NCBI GenBank assembly: GCA_035578155.1
Contig: JAPWDM010000001.1
Coordinates: 170,039,498 to 170,103,497 of the forward strand
DNA length: 64,000 nucleotides
Reading direction: 5' to 3'
Source: Brachynemurus nebulosus
Taxonomy: Eukaryota; Arthropoda; Insecta; Neuroptera; Myrmeleontidae
In this document: piece by piece, positions 12,621-42,155 of the stretch
How positions within the stretch are numbered: position 1 is the first letter of the stretch
How the letters are laid out: every line of letters starts with the position of its first letter
The notes under the pieces: model-generated
Database searches by the model: none
What the model saw: the letters and a program-made list of their open reading frames with translations, nothing else
Told to the model about the DNA's origin: nothing
Translations under genes and position numbers: made by a program

Positions 12621-12764
12621 TGTAGAATTTTTGGTTTATGATCCGTTCTCGGGAAATGACCTGTTTCCAAGATATGTAAACCCAAATTTGAGTTGAGCAT
12701 TTGAGTTTACATATCTTCGAAACAGGTCATTTCCCCAGAACGGATCATAAACCAAAAATTCTAT
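12621..12764. repeat. 60-bp-arm hairpin
   Basis: Left arm 12621-12681 (ttggtttatgatccgttct, then gaaatgacctgtttcc) pairs with 12705-12764; a few mismatches and a 23-base loop. Confidence 0.85.
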
Positions 12765-12790
12765 ACGTTTGTCAAAAGGGTGGGTCTCAA

Positions 12791-13240
12791 TCCCACGGGA
12801 AAATTGAAAAATTATTCTGAGCATGTGCACATATTACGAAAAAACTATTGAACTGATTTTGATGAAATTTGGTATGGTGATAACTTGATAAGTTATTGCC
12901 TGGGTCAACGTCGAAGATACTCTTTACTCCGGGAAAATGTCTCATTCCCACGGGAAAATAGAAAAACTATTTTGAGCATATGCACACATTACGCAAAAAC
13001 TATTGGACGGATTTCGATGAAATTGGGTGTGATGATAGCTTATTACCTGCATCAACACTTAGAATACTTTTTATTACGGGAAAATATTTCCTTCCCTCGC
13101 GAAAATACAAAAACCGTGTTGACCATGTGTATGCATTTCGCAAAAACTATTGGACGGATTTTGATGAAGTTTGGTTGGTGAACCAATTACCTATGTCAAT
13201 ATGTAAGATGATTTTTACTCCGGGAAAATGTCTCATTCCC
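12791..13240. repeat. degenerate tandem modules, about 147-155 bp, three-plus copies
   Basis: Each module begins tcccacgggaaaat (12791, 12946, 13093, partial 13237) and contains AAACTATTGGACGGATTT then GATGAAATTTGG. This kind of module is common in non-coding parts of insect mobile elements. The 98- and 124-codon open frames here merely read through it. Confidence 0.75.
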
Positions 13241-13329
13241 AAAAATTATTGTTCTATGCAAGGTCTATATAATTATTACACTTATATACTTCTCATTGAG
13301 TTTATAACAATGCATCACGCGATCGACTT

Positions 13330-13562
13330 CGTGGGTACAGCCAGTCTCTCCTGAAAATATACGAATCAATAATTTTGTCTAAAAGAGTTCATGGATCTCA
13401 TTTACTTAAAACAAATTTACTTAAAACATTAGACACAGCAAATAATTATGCTTTAAGGCGGATCTCAGGAGCTTTCAGAACTTCTCCTATTAACAGTATT
13501 TATTGTGAATTAGGTTAAGAAAACCTATCTCAAAGACGAAAATATCTAACCTTAATATAAAT
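13330..13562 (+). pseudogene. non-LTR retrotransposon reverse-transcriptase fragment
   Basis: The plus strand reads QSLLKIYESIILSKRVHGS, then LLKTLDTANNYALRRISGAF and RTSPINSIYCELG, a stop, and after it LSQRRKYLTL. The ALR-ISGAFRTSP-N-LY-E block is the C-terminal signature of Jockey/I-type RTs. It is heavily truncated. A ggttccatttt...ttaaggtacgga tail typical of such repeats lies downstream at about 13805-13832. Confidence 0.65.
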
Positions 13563-13902
13563 ATTTTTGAAAATCAAAATAAATATATATTCTTAATATA
13601 AAATTAAATGTAGTTCATTTACAACATTATTCAGTATCAAAAAGTCCTTACCAAAACCCCTTCTAGTTTCAATAAATATATTCAGAAATGAATTAAACAT
13701 AGCTAAAAACCTAACATTGTCCCAAATTTCAAATTCTTACGTTAATTAGTTTCGAGAAAAATCACTGTGATAGACGGACGGAAGGATTGGATATTGATCA
13801 TATAAAGGTTCCATTTTCCTTTTTAAGGTACGGAATTCTAAAAACTAGAAATTTTATATTACTCACTTGACTGATTGACTGACTGAAGCATTTATATTAT
13901 GG

Positions 13903-14032
13903 GTATAATTTGTTTATTTTGTTTGGAACATGAACACCATATTTCTTTCTCTGTTTTTTAGAATAGAAAAAATGTGCAAAACAGGGAAAGAAATATGGTG
14001 TTCATATTCCAAACAAAATAAACAAATTATAC
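13903..14032. repeat. 55-bp-arm hairpin
   Basis: GTATAATTTGTTTATTTTGT at the left edge and ACAAAATAAACAAATTATAC at the right; arms 13903-13957 and 13978-14032 with very few mismatches, including ccatatttctttc/gaaagaaatatgg. Confidence 0.88.
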
Positions 14033-14097
14033 ATTGATACATCGCTGTGACAAGTTCGTTCTCACGGTCAAATATTCTTTGTGACTAATCGTTACTT

Positions 14098-14273
14098 CAG
14101 TGATACTCAAATTTTTTGGTCCGCGATCCCCCTTTACACTTAAAATTTCAAAGAATCCCCGAAATATATAGAAATGGGTAGTAAATGTGTCGAAAATTCG
14201 TATGTAATTTGTAATCGATTATTTTGGCGACTCTCTCAAATAGTTTTCGCGACCCCTACTTTGAGAAACACTG
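14098..14273. mobile_element. hAT-type MITE, 176 bp
   Basis: Ends CAGTGATACTCAAA / TTTGAGAAACACTG; the flanking 8 bp (cgttactt and tgttactg) match at 6 positions, consistent with an old hAT target duplication. Interior motifs tccgcgatccccc and cgcgacccct. Confidence 0.65.
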
Positions 14274-14331
14274 TGTTACTGGATTTTGTTTGAATCGAAA
14301 CATTATTGTTGGACAAAAAATGAGTACAGAC

Positions 14332-14815
14332 TAGGGTTGCCAGGTCTTAAAACCGAGAAGCCGAATAGATCAGCCAGTTTAACCGGACATATGGGTAAAA
14401 AGGTCGGACACCCTTAATTTTTTAGTCTTAGTATAAGACAACAAATTTTTTAAGTAAAACAAGGCTTTTTTTATCATTTTCCATAAAATCTTTTTAAATT
14501 CTAATGAAACAACAATAAAATTTTATTGAATAACTGTCTTCTTTATTATTAATAATTTAATATTCATTACAATATTAATTTCAATAATTGCATTGCAATA
14601 GTAGTTAGCAGTAACTATACTACTGTAATTTACAATGGAAAGGAAAATATTGCTTACGCTAGCGAGACAATGTGAGGTGGGCGGAGCGGAAACAAACACA
14701 TGACAAATTTAAAAAGAAAAAATTGGTCAAATTTAAAAAGCCTAACAAAACCCGGACAGATCAGACACCGTCTAATTTGGCCGGACACGCAATCAAAAAG
14801 TCGGGACAGGGGTAA
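14332..14815. mobile_element. AGGGTTGCCAGGTC element, copy 1
   Basis: Starts agggttgccaggtcttaaaa and contains ccgagaagccg, aaccggacat and several ccggaca units, like the copies at 31681-32344 and 47744-48783. The right end is diverged and no target duplication is visible. Confidence 0.6.
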
Positions 14816-14889
14816 TATGTTTAATAACTTTCGTTCAGTAAAATCTATTAATATGTGACTAAATTAATAGCTCTTGCGATAACTAAAAT

Positions 14890-15175
14890 CACTTCATTGT
14901 TTTAAGTGCAAGTGCGCAAAATTGCATAACTAGCTCTTTATAGTTTCAACTTGAGGGGTTAGTTTTACTACTTAGAAATACGTTGAATATTTTGTGTCAA
15001 GAATGCCTTAAACAGCCTATTAATAAATTAAATTTTTCAAATAACTTAACTAATTATTTCATTATCTGAGTTGATTATTTTTTTACCTCACATTTATTAC
15101 ATTATTTCAATTTCTGACAATTTCAAGTATAAAGCTACGTGTAAGCTAAAATTCAAATAGTCAAAGTGGAAAACA
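14890..15175. other. UGT gene 1 upstream region, homologous to gene 2 upstream
   Basis: From about 14895 the sequence aligns with 41612 onward (gtgcaagtgcgcaaaattgc versus gtgtaaatgcacaaaattgc), marking the left border of the tandem duplication. Confidence 0.75.
15128..15134 (+). promoter_or_regulatory. candidate TATA box of UGT gene 1
   Basis: TATAAAG lies 48 bp upstream of the ATG. At the matching position of gene 2 (41902-41908) the sequence reads TACAAAA. If it is the TATA box the 5' UTR is very short; there is no direct evidence for the start site. Confidence 0.35.
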
Positions 15176-34016
<18,841 letters not shown>

Positions 34017-34076
34017 TAAAATCTAATATTTATTTAACTTATAGTACACTGTAGATCTTGTTTTAAAATATTTTAA

Positions 34077-34082
34077 AATAAA
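34077..34082 (+). promoter_or_regulatory. polyadenylation signal, UGT gene 1
   Basis: AATAAA 61 bp after the stop codon; the same signal in the same sequence context follows gene 2 (54397-54402). Confidence 0.6.
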
Positions 34083-35188
34083 ATAGTGTTGTTTACGAGT
34101 GAATAACAAAAATTATTTAATCTGGAACCCTCGGAACATTACTAATATTATTGGTAATTTTGAAAAGTTGTGTTTCCCGCTAGATTTCCAATGATTTAAG
34201 GGTAAACAACCTCTTAAAATTAGTATAACTATGCTTGCTTTGCCATTCCATACTGCTACTGGTACTGTTGATCACTGGCGGTATTTAAAGAATCAATAAG
34301 AAAATAATTTATTATGTGAAACTAAAATTTATGAAACTTAAAGTAAACACAAGAAGTAGGTATATGTTTTAAAAAGTAATTTTAATTTTATTTACGCTTA
34401 CATGTGTATGTAAGAGTTTCTATTCTCGAATAAAAAGATTAAGTAAAATTTGCTACATTCTATTTTTCCCTTTTTTTTCCATCTGTGGGCGCTCTGACAA
34501 ATAAAAGAATTATAATTAAATAAAAAATACACAAGCATGAGCTATTAAAACTCGCCACTGAATCAATTTCGGATGAACCACAGTGGTTGATACTGGCCAC
34601 TGAGTCAGATTTTTATTTCAAATTTTTATTATACTTTTTAGTATTTATCTTTAATAAATAGAATTAAGTAAATATTTAGTAATTTGTAAATTACTTACTT
34701 ATACAATTACAAAAATCAGTAATTTCAAAAAGAAAAATATCGAAAAATGTACTTTGAAAAATAGGTGCCTACTAAATTGCTAAGTTATCATAGGTGAAAT
34801 ACACTAATTTTGCAGAAATTCAGGTCATCTGCATTTCAAGAATAAAGAACACCCTTTCGTATTTTCTTCCTTTTTTCGGGATGGCAAATAATAGATGTCA
34901 ATTTCGCGCTGAGTGCAGATGTTAACACTCGGAGATTTGCATCAGAGGATTGGATTCTAATCCAAAAGTCGAAGGCGTTTTTCACCAAATTATCAACAGC
35001 ACTTTCAGTTTTAATAAATTTATTTAATTAATTCGAATTACAAGTTCTTTACAATAGTTTATAACAACTTGAACTCAACTTGGATTACGAATGATATGTT
35101 ACGACGACTAATTTCGATAATAATTTGCGTAAATAATAAATTAATTTTAATACTCGTTGAAACTACAAAGCGATGTTCGATAAGCGAT
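34083..35188. other. intergenic, no gene seen
   Basis: Homology with the region after gene 2 stops at about 34180 (gttgtgtttcccgctagatt). The rest is AT-rich with a small palindrome around cagtggttgatactggccactg at 34580. Confidence 0.45.
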
Positions 35189-36065
35189 TGGGCAATTCCA
35201 TGAAAAGATGGAATTTTAGTAAAAAATAAAAAATGAAAATAATTAATCAATATCATGCCTACTTGATACCTAAAAGACTAAATAACTGATTACAACCTTT
35301 TTTTATTTTATTTTTTACCTGTAGTTGTCTTTATTCTGTAAATTTAGCTTAAAAATTTTTTACTTAATAAAAAAAATTACCGTAACTTGTGATTTTTTTC
35401 AAGTGAATATTAAAATACAGCTAAATTTACATTTTTCTTTCTACTGAAATAATTATTATACTCGTTTTGAGTATTATTTCGATTTTTTGTCAAGCTACGA
35501 ATTCGAGTAATGGAGGCTATCAAAACCGACAGACGTTTTTTTAATTACTAAAAATAAACTTTTATCTTTGTTATCTATCATATTTTGCAAAAAATCAAAC
35601 GAATAAACTACTTACTTTTTAATAAAACTTGTTTTAAAGTGACAGTAATGTAAGTGACCAAACAGGGTGTAATGTAAGTGACCGACTAAAAGTTACATTT
35701 TTATCAAAAATATATAATAAGTTATGAAATTTCTTATTAAAATAATTTATTGAAACATTATTTGTTTAAATTTATTTAAATGAAGCTGTTTGTTATCAAA
35801 AAAGAGCAGAAAATTCTCATTGTATAAAAGATGAAAAATTATGTTCCTTTTTGAGTAATGTAAGTGACCACCTACTTTATCTTGTATAAAAAAAAATTAT
35901 ATGCATTTTTCGTTGTTTGATTTCGTTTGTTTAAAAGTTCAAATCGTATTTGATTTAATTTGACTAAATTTTAGTGGATATTCTCATTACATACGAAAAT
36001 TCAAAAGATTTTAATTCCGATTTTAAATCAAATTGTAATGTAAGTGACCATGGAATTACCCGATT
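35189..36065. mobile_element. candidate TIR element with repeated GTAATGTAAGTGACC motif
   Basis: gcgattgggcaattccatg at 35187-35205 is mirrored by catggaattacccgattgc at 36049-36067. The motif GTAATGTAAGTGACC occurs at 35647, 35670, 35853 and 36034. It interrupts the 5' part of Helitron-like copy 2. End design resembles 38832-40140. Confidence 0.5.
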
Positions 36066-37180
36066 GCAATAAGTCGATAATTTGGTCCAACTTAAAAGAT
36101 CGGATAGTTTTTATCGCAAAATTTTTCACCACAGTCACAATCACAAAATATCAATTTTTATTACTGTATATACATATATCTGTGGGAAAATTTATAAAAA
36201 GATCATGCAAATTAATTTGTTGCTAAGCATTTGGAGAAAAATAATTTTGGAATTTTTGTAAGTATTAATAAGTATTTCTATAGATACCACCAATAATATT
36301 TTTACATACGACTACTATAAAATTACTTATCTACTCTGCAAAATCCTAATTTGTATCCTATAAAGAAATTTTAAACAATTGGATTGTCCAGTTATCATCA
36401 ATTGACACTTCTGCTGTTTTCAGTAAATTCCATACATATAAATATTAGATATGCTATAAAAATATGAATATGATTTGAAAATATGAAAATATGAATAATA
36501 CTTTAGAGTCGTCGAGCGAGCGAAGCGAAGCACATAAGGAACTGATTTTGTACAAAATTTCCGAATATCAAATTTAAATGAACGTGTGATCACATTATCC
36601 ATCATTTACACTTACAGCAAATAGGGAGCAAATTAAAAAGCTGAAGAAATTTGACAATTTTTACTTAAGTAATGTTGAGATCTCGGTGAAAGATGAAAGT
36701 AACGTTAAAATGGTTTCCCATGGCCTTGTTGACTTGAAGGGTCTAAAATAGACACAATTCTAAAACTGCTAGTATAGGTACCCATACTAAGTTCTTACGG
36801 TGCGGAAATTAGCCATGCTAATAAAATATGAAGATAGTTATTGTGGAGTCATTGGGCGAGCAGGGTTAAGTGCTATAGAACAGATTTTGCACAAAATTTT
36901 GGAATATATGATTGAATTGACCTATAAATTTTACCCATAATTTAATCTAACATCGTTTGACATCTGGGTTGTGTAGACCCAGATGGCGCTTTGTTTCGAT
37001 TTCTAGATTATACATTCTATTCCACGTCATATTTGTTTATGTTCACGACGTCAGTGATTTTTGTAATTATACTGTGTATTGTGTTATAATTGCGTAGTGT
37101 ATCGTTTGAAATGATAAGAAAAAATTAATTCAATTAATTATAACTACTGAGCCACAGCGACGCGTGGCCGGGTCAACTAG
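36066..37180 (+). mobile_element. Helitron-like element, copy 2 (5' truncated)
   Basis: Aligns with 4740-5830 throughout (aatttggtccaacttaaaa onward) and ends with the same hairpin GCCAC-8nt-GTGGC, cgggtcaa and CTAG, followed by T. The first about 80 bp of copy 1 are missing. Confidence 0.7.
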
Positions 37181-37249
37181 TATAACGTATAAAATTCCTT
37201 CTAGAACCTTCTAAGTAAAGGTAAACTCATAAGAAAGAAAAGGATAAAA

Positions 37250-37640
37250 ATTATCTATATACATAAAAGAGAAATACCACTGACTCACCTATCACAAAAT
37301 CTCCAAAACTACAATACCTACAAACTTGAAGTTTGGCACGTAGGTGCCTATTGGATTGTAGACGCTCGCTAAGGAAGGGTTTTGCAAAATTTTTTGTCTA
37401 ACCGTCGAAATTTACGAAAAATCGTAAAATTACAATTTTTTATTACTGTATACAGCAATCTGTGGCCAATTTATCAAAAAATTATAAAAATTTTGAACAG
37501 TTGCTAAGTATCTGCAGAAAAATAATTTTTGTAATTTTTAAATATTAATAAATATTTCTATAAATACCACCAATAATATTTTTACCTATGACTACTATGA
37601 AATTACTTATTTGCTGCACAAAATACTATTTTCTAAAAAT
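37250..37640 (+). repeat. diverged relative of the Helitron-like 5' half
   Basis: Contains ttttattactgtatacag, ataccaccaataatattttt and gactactatgaaattactta in the same order as the Helitron-like copies, preceded by a different start (aaataccactgactcacc). Confidence 0.55.
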
Positions 37641-37978
37641 TCAAATAAATGGTTTGATTAATTTTGACTAAATGTTACACAAACCCTTTTAAAATCTCGG
37701 AATAAATAAACGTCAGTTTAAAATTGATCCCCGGGAGTCTGAAGCAATAAAAATTACGCAATACTAAATGACCAAAAGTACTCCACTCCTAAAAATCTAA
37801 ATAAGTATGGTTACATCAGTTTCTCTAGGTCTTTTGAGCTCGCACTTATAATACAATACAATATAACTGTTTGTCTTTGTCTACAAGTTTGAATTTGTCT
37901 ATTGTTTTCAATTACCTAGCAACGCTATTTAATTTAAGTTAAATTTCTGTAAATTGTGCTTGCTGATTGGTTTAAAAG

Positions 37979-38072
37979 CGGGAGCAAAAAAATTTTTTAG
38001 TACCTTGGGACTAAAAAATTCACTTTTAGTACCAAGGGACTAAAAGTGGCACTTTACTCCCTATTATGAGGA
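37979..38072. repeat. short inverted/tandem repeat GGGACTAAAA
   Basis: gggagcaaa at the left and tttactccc at the right enclose two copies of tttagtacc-nn-gggactaaaa; a possible tiny foldback element. Confidence 0.45.
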
Positions 38073-38544
38073 ACTAAATCATGTCTTTTAGTCCCGAAAT
38101 TACAAAAAATATATTAATTGTATATTAATTATAATTGTATGTAGTGTTTTGTTACAAGAATTGAAACAGAAATATATATATCTTATTACATTGACAAGGA
38201 TAGCATTAGCAATATATAATAATTTACTTAAAAAAATAATTAAATATTGCACATAATTATCAAAAAATTTTATCTAAATTCTAATTCTAACTATTTGGGG
38301 TAGAAAAAAAGTTCAAGGAACTTAATTATAGAATTGTTTCTATAATCTGTTAATCTTTCAAATTGTACAAAAACAATTTTTGAATCCTGACAAAAGTCAA
38401 TTTTTCGTGACACAAAGTCCCTGAAAAACATATCCGACCTGTCTGGTTAACTCATCCAACTCAGCCAAGGAAATGGGGCTTCCTGACTTATCACCAAATT
38501 TTATAAAAGTAGGATACTTCGCTGGAGAGTATCGTGCTGAGACA

Positions 38545-38547
<3 letters not shown>

Positions 38548-38620
<73 letters not shown>
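38548..38620. repeat. (TA)n microsatellite
   Basis: About 70 bp of TA. Confidence 0.95.
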
Positions 38621-38621
<1 letters not shown>

Positions 38622-38703
38622 TAGTGACCTCAAAACAAATTTCTATTACAGTCCCGGGCTCAGGTCCTGCGATTAGTGTGGCCGTAATAGCTGAATTTCC
38701 AGA

Positions 38704-41178
38704 ATGAAAATTTGCTAAAAGGACCTTATACAGTGAATTGGAAGACCTTGTTGAAGATATTTTTTCTTTCCAAAAAACCCAAAATTCATACTTTATAAAT
38801 CAAAAGTGACTTTAATGACATTTTTAAATTAGGGTTGACTGGAGTAATTGTGAATTGGGGCAATTGTGAGCGGCACCTATAATTTCTAAAATAACATTAA
38901 TATTGCTAAAAATCAACTTTTAGTATGTTTTTCGGTCCTTTCTTAATATGCTATTAAAATTTGATAACAATTCTCCAAGTATTAGTATCTTTTTTTTATT
39001 TTGAAAAAACCCTTGCACAATTTGCTGTATCTTACTTCGACCAATACTCAAAAAAAAAATTTTAAAATACATTTTCTTTTTTTAAAAGGTAAGAAATGGT
39101 CAAAAGTACTTCTAAAGAAGTGGTCTAAACCCTGAGAGGGTTCCTTATTAACTGCTAAAGGAATTGGGCAATTTATTACCAATTCACAATTACCCCATGA
39201 TTTTAAAATTGTGGGGTAATTGTGAACGTCATTCACAAATGCCCCCATTCGGTCAAAAATTTCAGTAGTGTTCTTTTCAGAATTGAAAATGTTGATGAAG
39301 ATGGTGGTGACATTATTTTACAAGTTTCCGTTGTACAAACAATACAAAAAAAAAAAAAAATTGTGTAAAGAGCGATATGTTTTGTGTATTAATTTACGAA
39401 ATCATTGCTGTGCTCCCTTACCCAATAACAACTTACAAAAATAGAAAAATTACTTGTTTTCAATGTCTCTGTGAGTATCCAAGGGCAGTAGGATTAACGC
39501 AAAACCATTTTTACTGGCATTTGCAGTATTAGACCTAACAGACTTTTGTTTTTTATTCATTTTAACTAAATGTATTTCCTTTAAAAAGTCTCATTTTACT
39601 TGCTTTTGTGTGAAAATCATGTAATTATTTGATTTTTTATATGATAAAATCACAAAATATCATCAAAATATCATTTTTAGCTTGTAATAAGGTTCCTACA
39701 ATTTTTGTTATTTTTATTTAACCTTGATTTTGTGTACAAATTTGAGGTATGGGTAACTTGCATTAAACAAAAAGAAATTGTGACCGCTAAAGTATGATGA
39801 AAAATTTGAACGTGGGGTAAATGTGAAGAATTTAAGTTGGGCTTTACTCTGATGTACCTCACTTCTCTTGAATTCCACTCTGAATAATTTTTCTGATGGC
39901 ATTCACTTTTACCCCAAAATTCATACTATTTGCAAAACCGTACCGGGGAAATGTGAGTGGCTTACAAAACTTTTGTTTTTCATACGAATTTTCTCAAAAT
40001 TTGTGTGACGAATCCTGAATAATGTATAATTAAAAATAAATCAACCATAATATGATATATAAAATAAAAATAAAAAATAACTAAAATAAGGCTTTTATCT
40101 TAATTCATGAAAATCCATTCACAATTACTCCGGTCAACCATACTTAATATTTATGTATTACATCTGCTATAAAAATAAGTACGTTTTTTTTTTTGAATTT
40201 TTAAATTTACTATACGGCATACGCCAACTTGTATTAGTACAAAAATAAAGCATTTTATACACATTTAATAATACCATTGAATTCCGATGCAAAAATAGGA
40301 GAAGTGGGGGGGGAGTAATGTGGACTTCCTAAAAGGCCCTAACTAACTCAATACATGTACAAAATTCAGCCCTCTAGATTTACTCAGAGATTCTCTAGGT
40401 GTGTTTGAAAAATAGCAAAAAAATCAAGAAAATATTGGCGTAAAAATCGTGAGGGTAAGGTTAAAAGTTGAAATTTACATAAAGGAGTATCTGGTTATTA
40501 ACTTAACCTATGCACAAAATTTCAGCACTCTAGGTTTATTTGGGGAGATTTTGACCAGAACAAAACTGTTAAAAACAAGAAAAATCATGTTCTTTAATTG
40601 GTATAAAAATGGTGGGGGTAAGGGTTAAAAGTTGGGACCCCCGAAAGCGACTCCCCTTGATACTAGCTCAATCCGAGTACAAAACTTCAGTCCTCTAGGT
40701 TTATTTGGGTGACCTGTGCGAGTGGTACAAACTTCGAAAACGTCGAAAAAGCATGAAATTGTAGCTTAAAAATAGTGAGCATGAGGGTAAAATACTAAAA
40801 CCTCCAAAAGGTACAACCTAGGTACGAACTTTATCAACATGCCAAATTTCAACTCTCTACGTTAATTCTAGGGGGCTATGGGCGTGTTAGATCCAGCCAA
40901 AACACTTTTTCACCCTCTACTCCCTTCAGGTAAACCTAGGAAGCTGAATTTCAGATATGTTGTAGATAATTGACCGAAAGATTATTTCTAACTGGTTTGG
41001 AAAAGTTTTATTGTTTTGTTGCCCCCTACTATCTCCTTTAACTTTGGGTCGGATCAAAAATTTGCTCAGAATTTGACCCCACTTTGATAATGTTGTGCAC
41101 CGGAATGAGCGCCAACTTACAAAATTTCAGCTCCTCTCGTTCATAGGGGGTCTCTACACATGTCAAAATATAGCGGGA

Positions 41179-41230
<52 letters not shown>
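38704..41230 (+). repeat. repeat family A, copy 2, interrupted by the 1,309-bp element
   Basis: 38704-38829 and 40143-40245 align with the leader of copy 1 (26245-26510); modules with ttcagccctctagattt/ttcagcactctaggttta follow at 40362-40700; ends in (TA)n 41184-41228. It sits just upstream of UGT gene 2. Confidence 0.7.
38832..40140. mobile_element. TA-flanked element GGGTTGACTGGAGTAATTG, 1,309 bp
   Basis: Left GGGTTGACTGGAGTAATTGT, right in reverse TGGTTGACCGGAGTAATTGT; TA at 38830-38831 and 40141-40142. Family A copy 1 has the empty site (aaatTActtaatat at about 26412). Internal motifs of GGGGTAATTGTGAAC type occur at 38856, 39190, 39213, 39812 and 39946. Minus-strand frames of 61-66 codons are unrecognised. 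Confidence 0.8.

Positions 41231-41261
<31 letters not shown>
41229..41261. repeat. (GA)n microsatellite
   Basis: About 32 bp of GA directly following the TA tract. Confidence 0.95.
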
Positions 41262-41263
<2 letters not shown>

Positions 41264-41575
41264 AAAAAAACGAAAATAATGAATTTATCACTTAATCACT
41301 TTTGATCTCTTAAGTGATTTTACTGAAATTTGGTATGGGTATGAAATTCAACAAGATACACAATCTGGTGAGGTTAACACATCCAAAAGATGCTGTGGGT
41401 GGAGTCTAGCCATACTTGAATTTTGAGAATGCCCTGACAATAGATAGTTTATCAAAAAACGGCTCTGACGATCATTATTAAATTTTCACCACATAAAATA
41501 CAAGATATTTGTGACCCAACGAAACAATATGTATGCCTGGCGAAAATCTAAAGGATATATGGCCCCGAAATATGA
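41262..41575 (+). repeat. dispersed repeat, copy 1 (second copy at 60350-60655)
   Basis: aatttatcacttaatcactt, ctggtgaggttaa, gagaatgccctgaca and gtgacc-aacgaaacaat occur in the same order at 60350-60655. Between this and the gene is the duplicated UGT upstream region (from 41612). Confidence 0.75.
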
Positions 41576-41901
41576 TGGAATCAAAAAATCGAGAAAATGT
41601 CGTATATAACTCCTTAAGTGTAAATGCACAAAATTGCAAAACTAACTTTTTGTAGCCTGTGGGGCTAGTTTTGCTCCTTAGAAACGGTTACTCTGTTTAC
41701 AAATAAAATTGTACTTATAAATGAATACGTTGAATAGTTTGTGTTAGAAATACCATAAATATCACATTAATAAATTACAAATATTTTATCGATATATAAA
41801 ATTATCATTTTATATTTTTCAAATAATTTACATTGTTTCATTATCTGAGTTAATTATTTTTTCCCCCACATTTATTACATTGTTACAATTTCTAAGCACA
41901 G

Positions 41902-41908
41902 TACAAAA
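41902..41908 (+). promoter_or_regulatory. position of the gene 1 TATA box, changed in gene 2
   Basis: TACAAAA, 48 bp upstream of the ATG, exactly where gene 1 has TATAAAG. If the gene 1 box is real, gene 2 has a weakened one. Confidence 0.3.
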
Positions 41909-41949
41909 CTAGCTGTAAGATAAAATTCAAGTTCTCAAGCTGGAAAACA

Positions 41950-42155
41950 ATGGAAGTACGGATTATATGTAGGTTACAATTAGTATTATTAACGTTTTTA
42001 TTGCATAGATATGAATGTGCTAAGATTCTAGCTGTATTTCCGTTTAATTCGAGAAGTCATTTTAATATGTTCGATCCGATTCTAAAAGTTTTAGCTGAGC
42101 GTGGACATGAAGTAGATGTTGTAAGCCCTTTTCCGTTGAAAACAAAACTACCAAG
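41950..42155 (+). CDS. UGT gene 2 exon 1
   Basis: Signal peptide (LQLVLLTFLLHRYEC) and SRSHF motif. One codon shorter than gene 1 (II instead of III near residue 6). Ends CCAAG before GTAAGT, as in gene 1. Confidence 0.95.

Noticed and set aside
12885..13354. Overlapping 98- and 124-codon frames
   Set aside because: They read through degenerate tandem modules in two frames; the internal repetition is at DNA level and not codon-structured.
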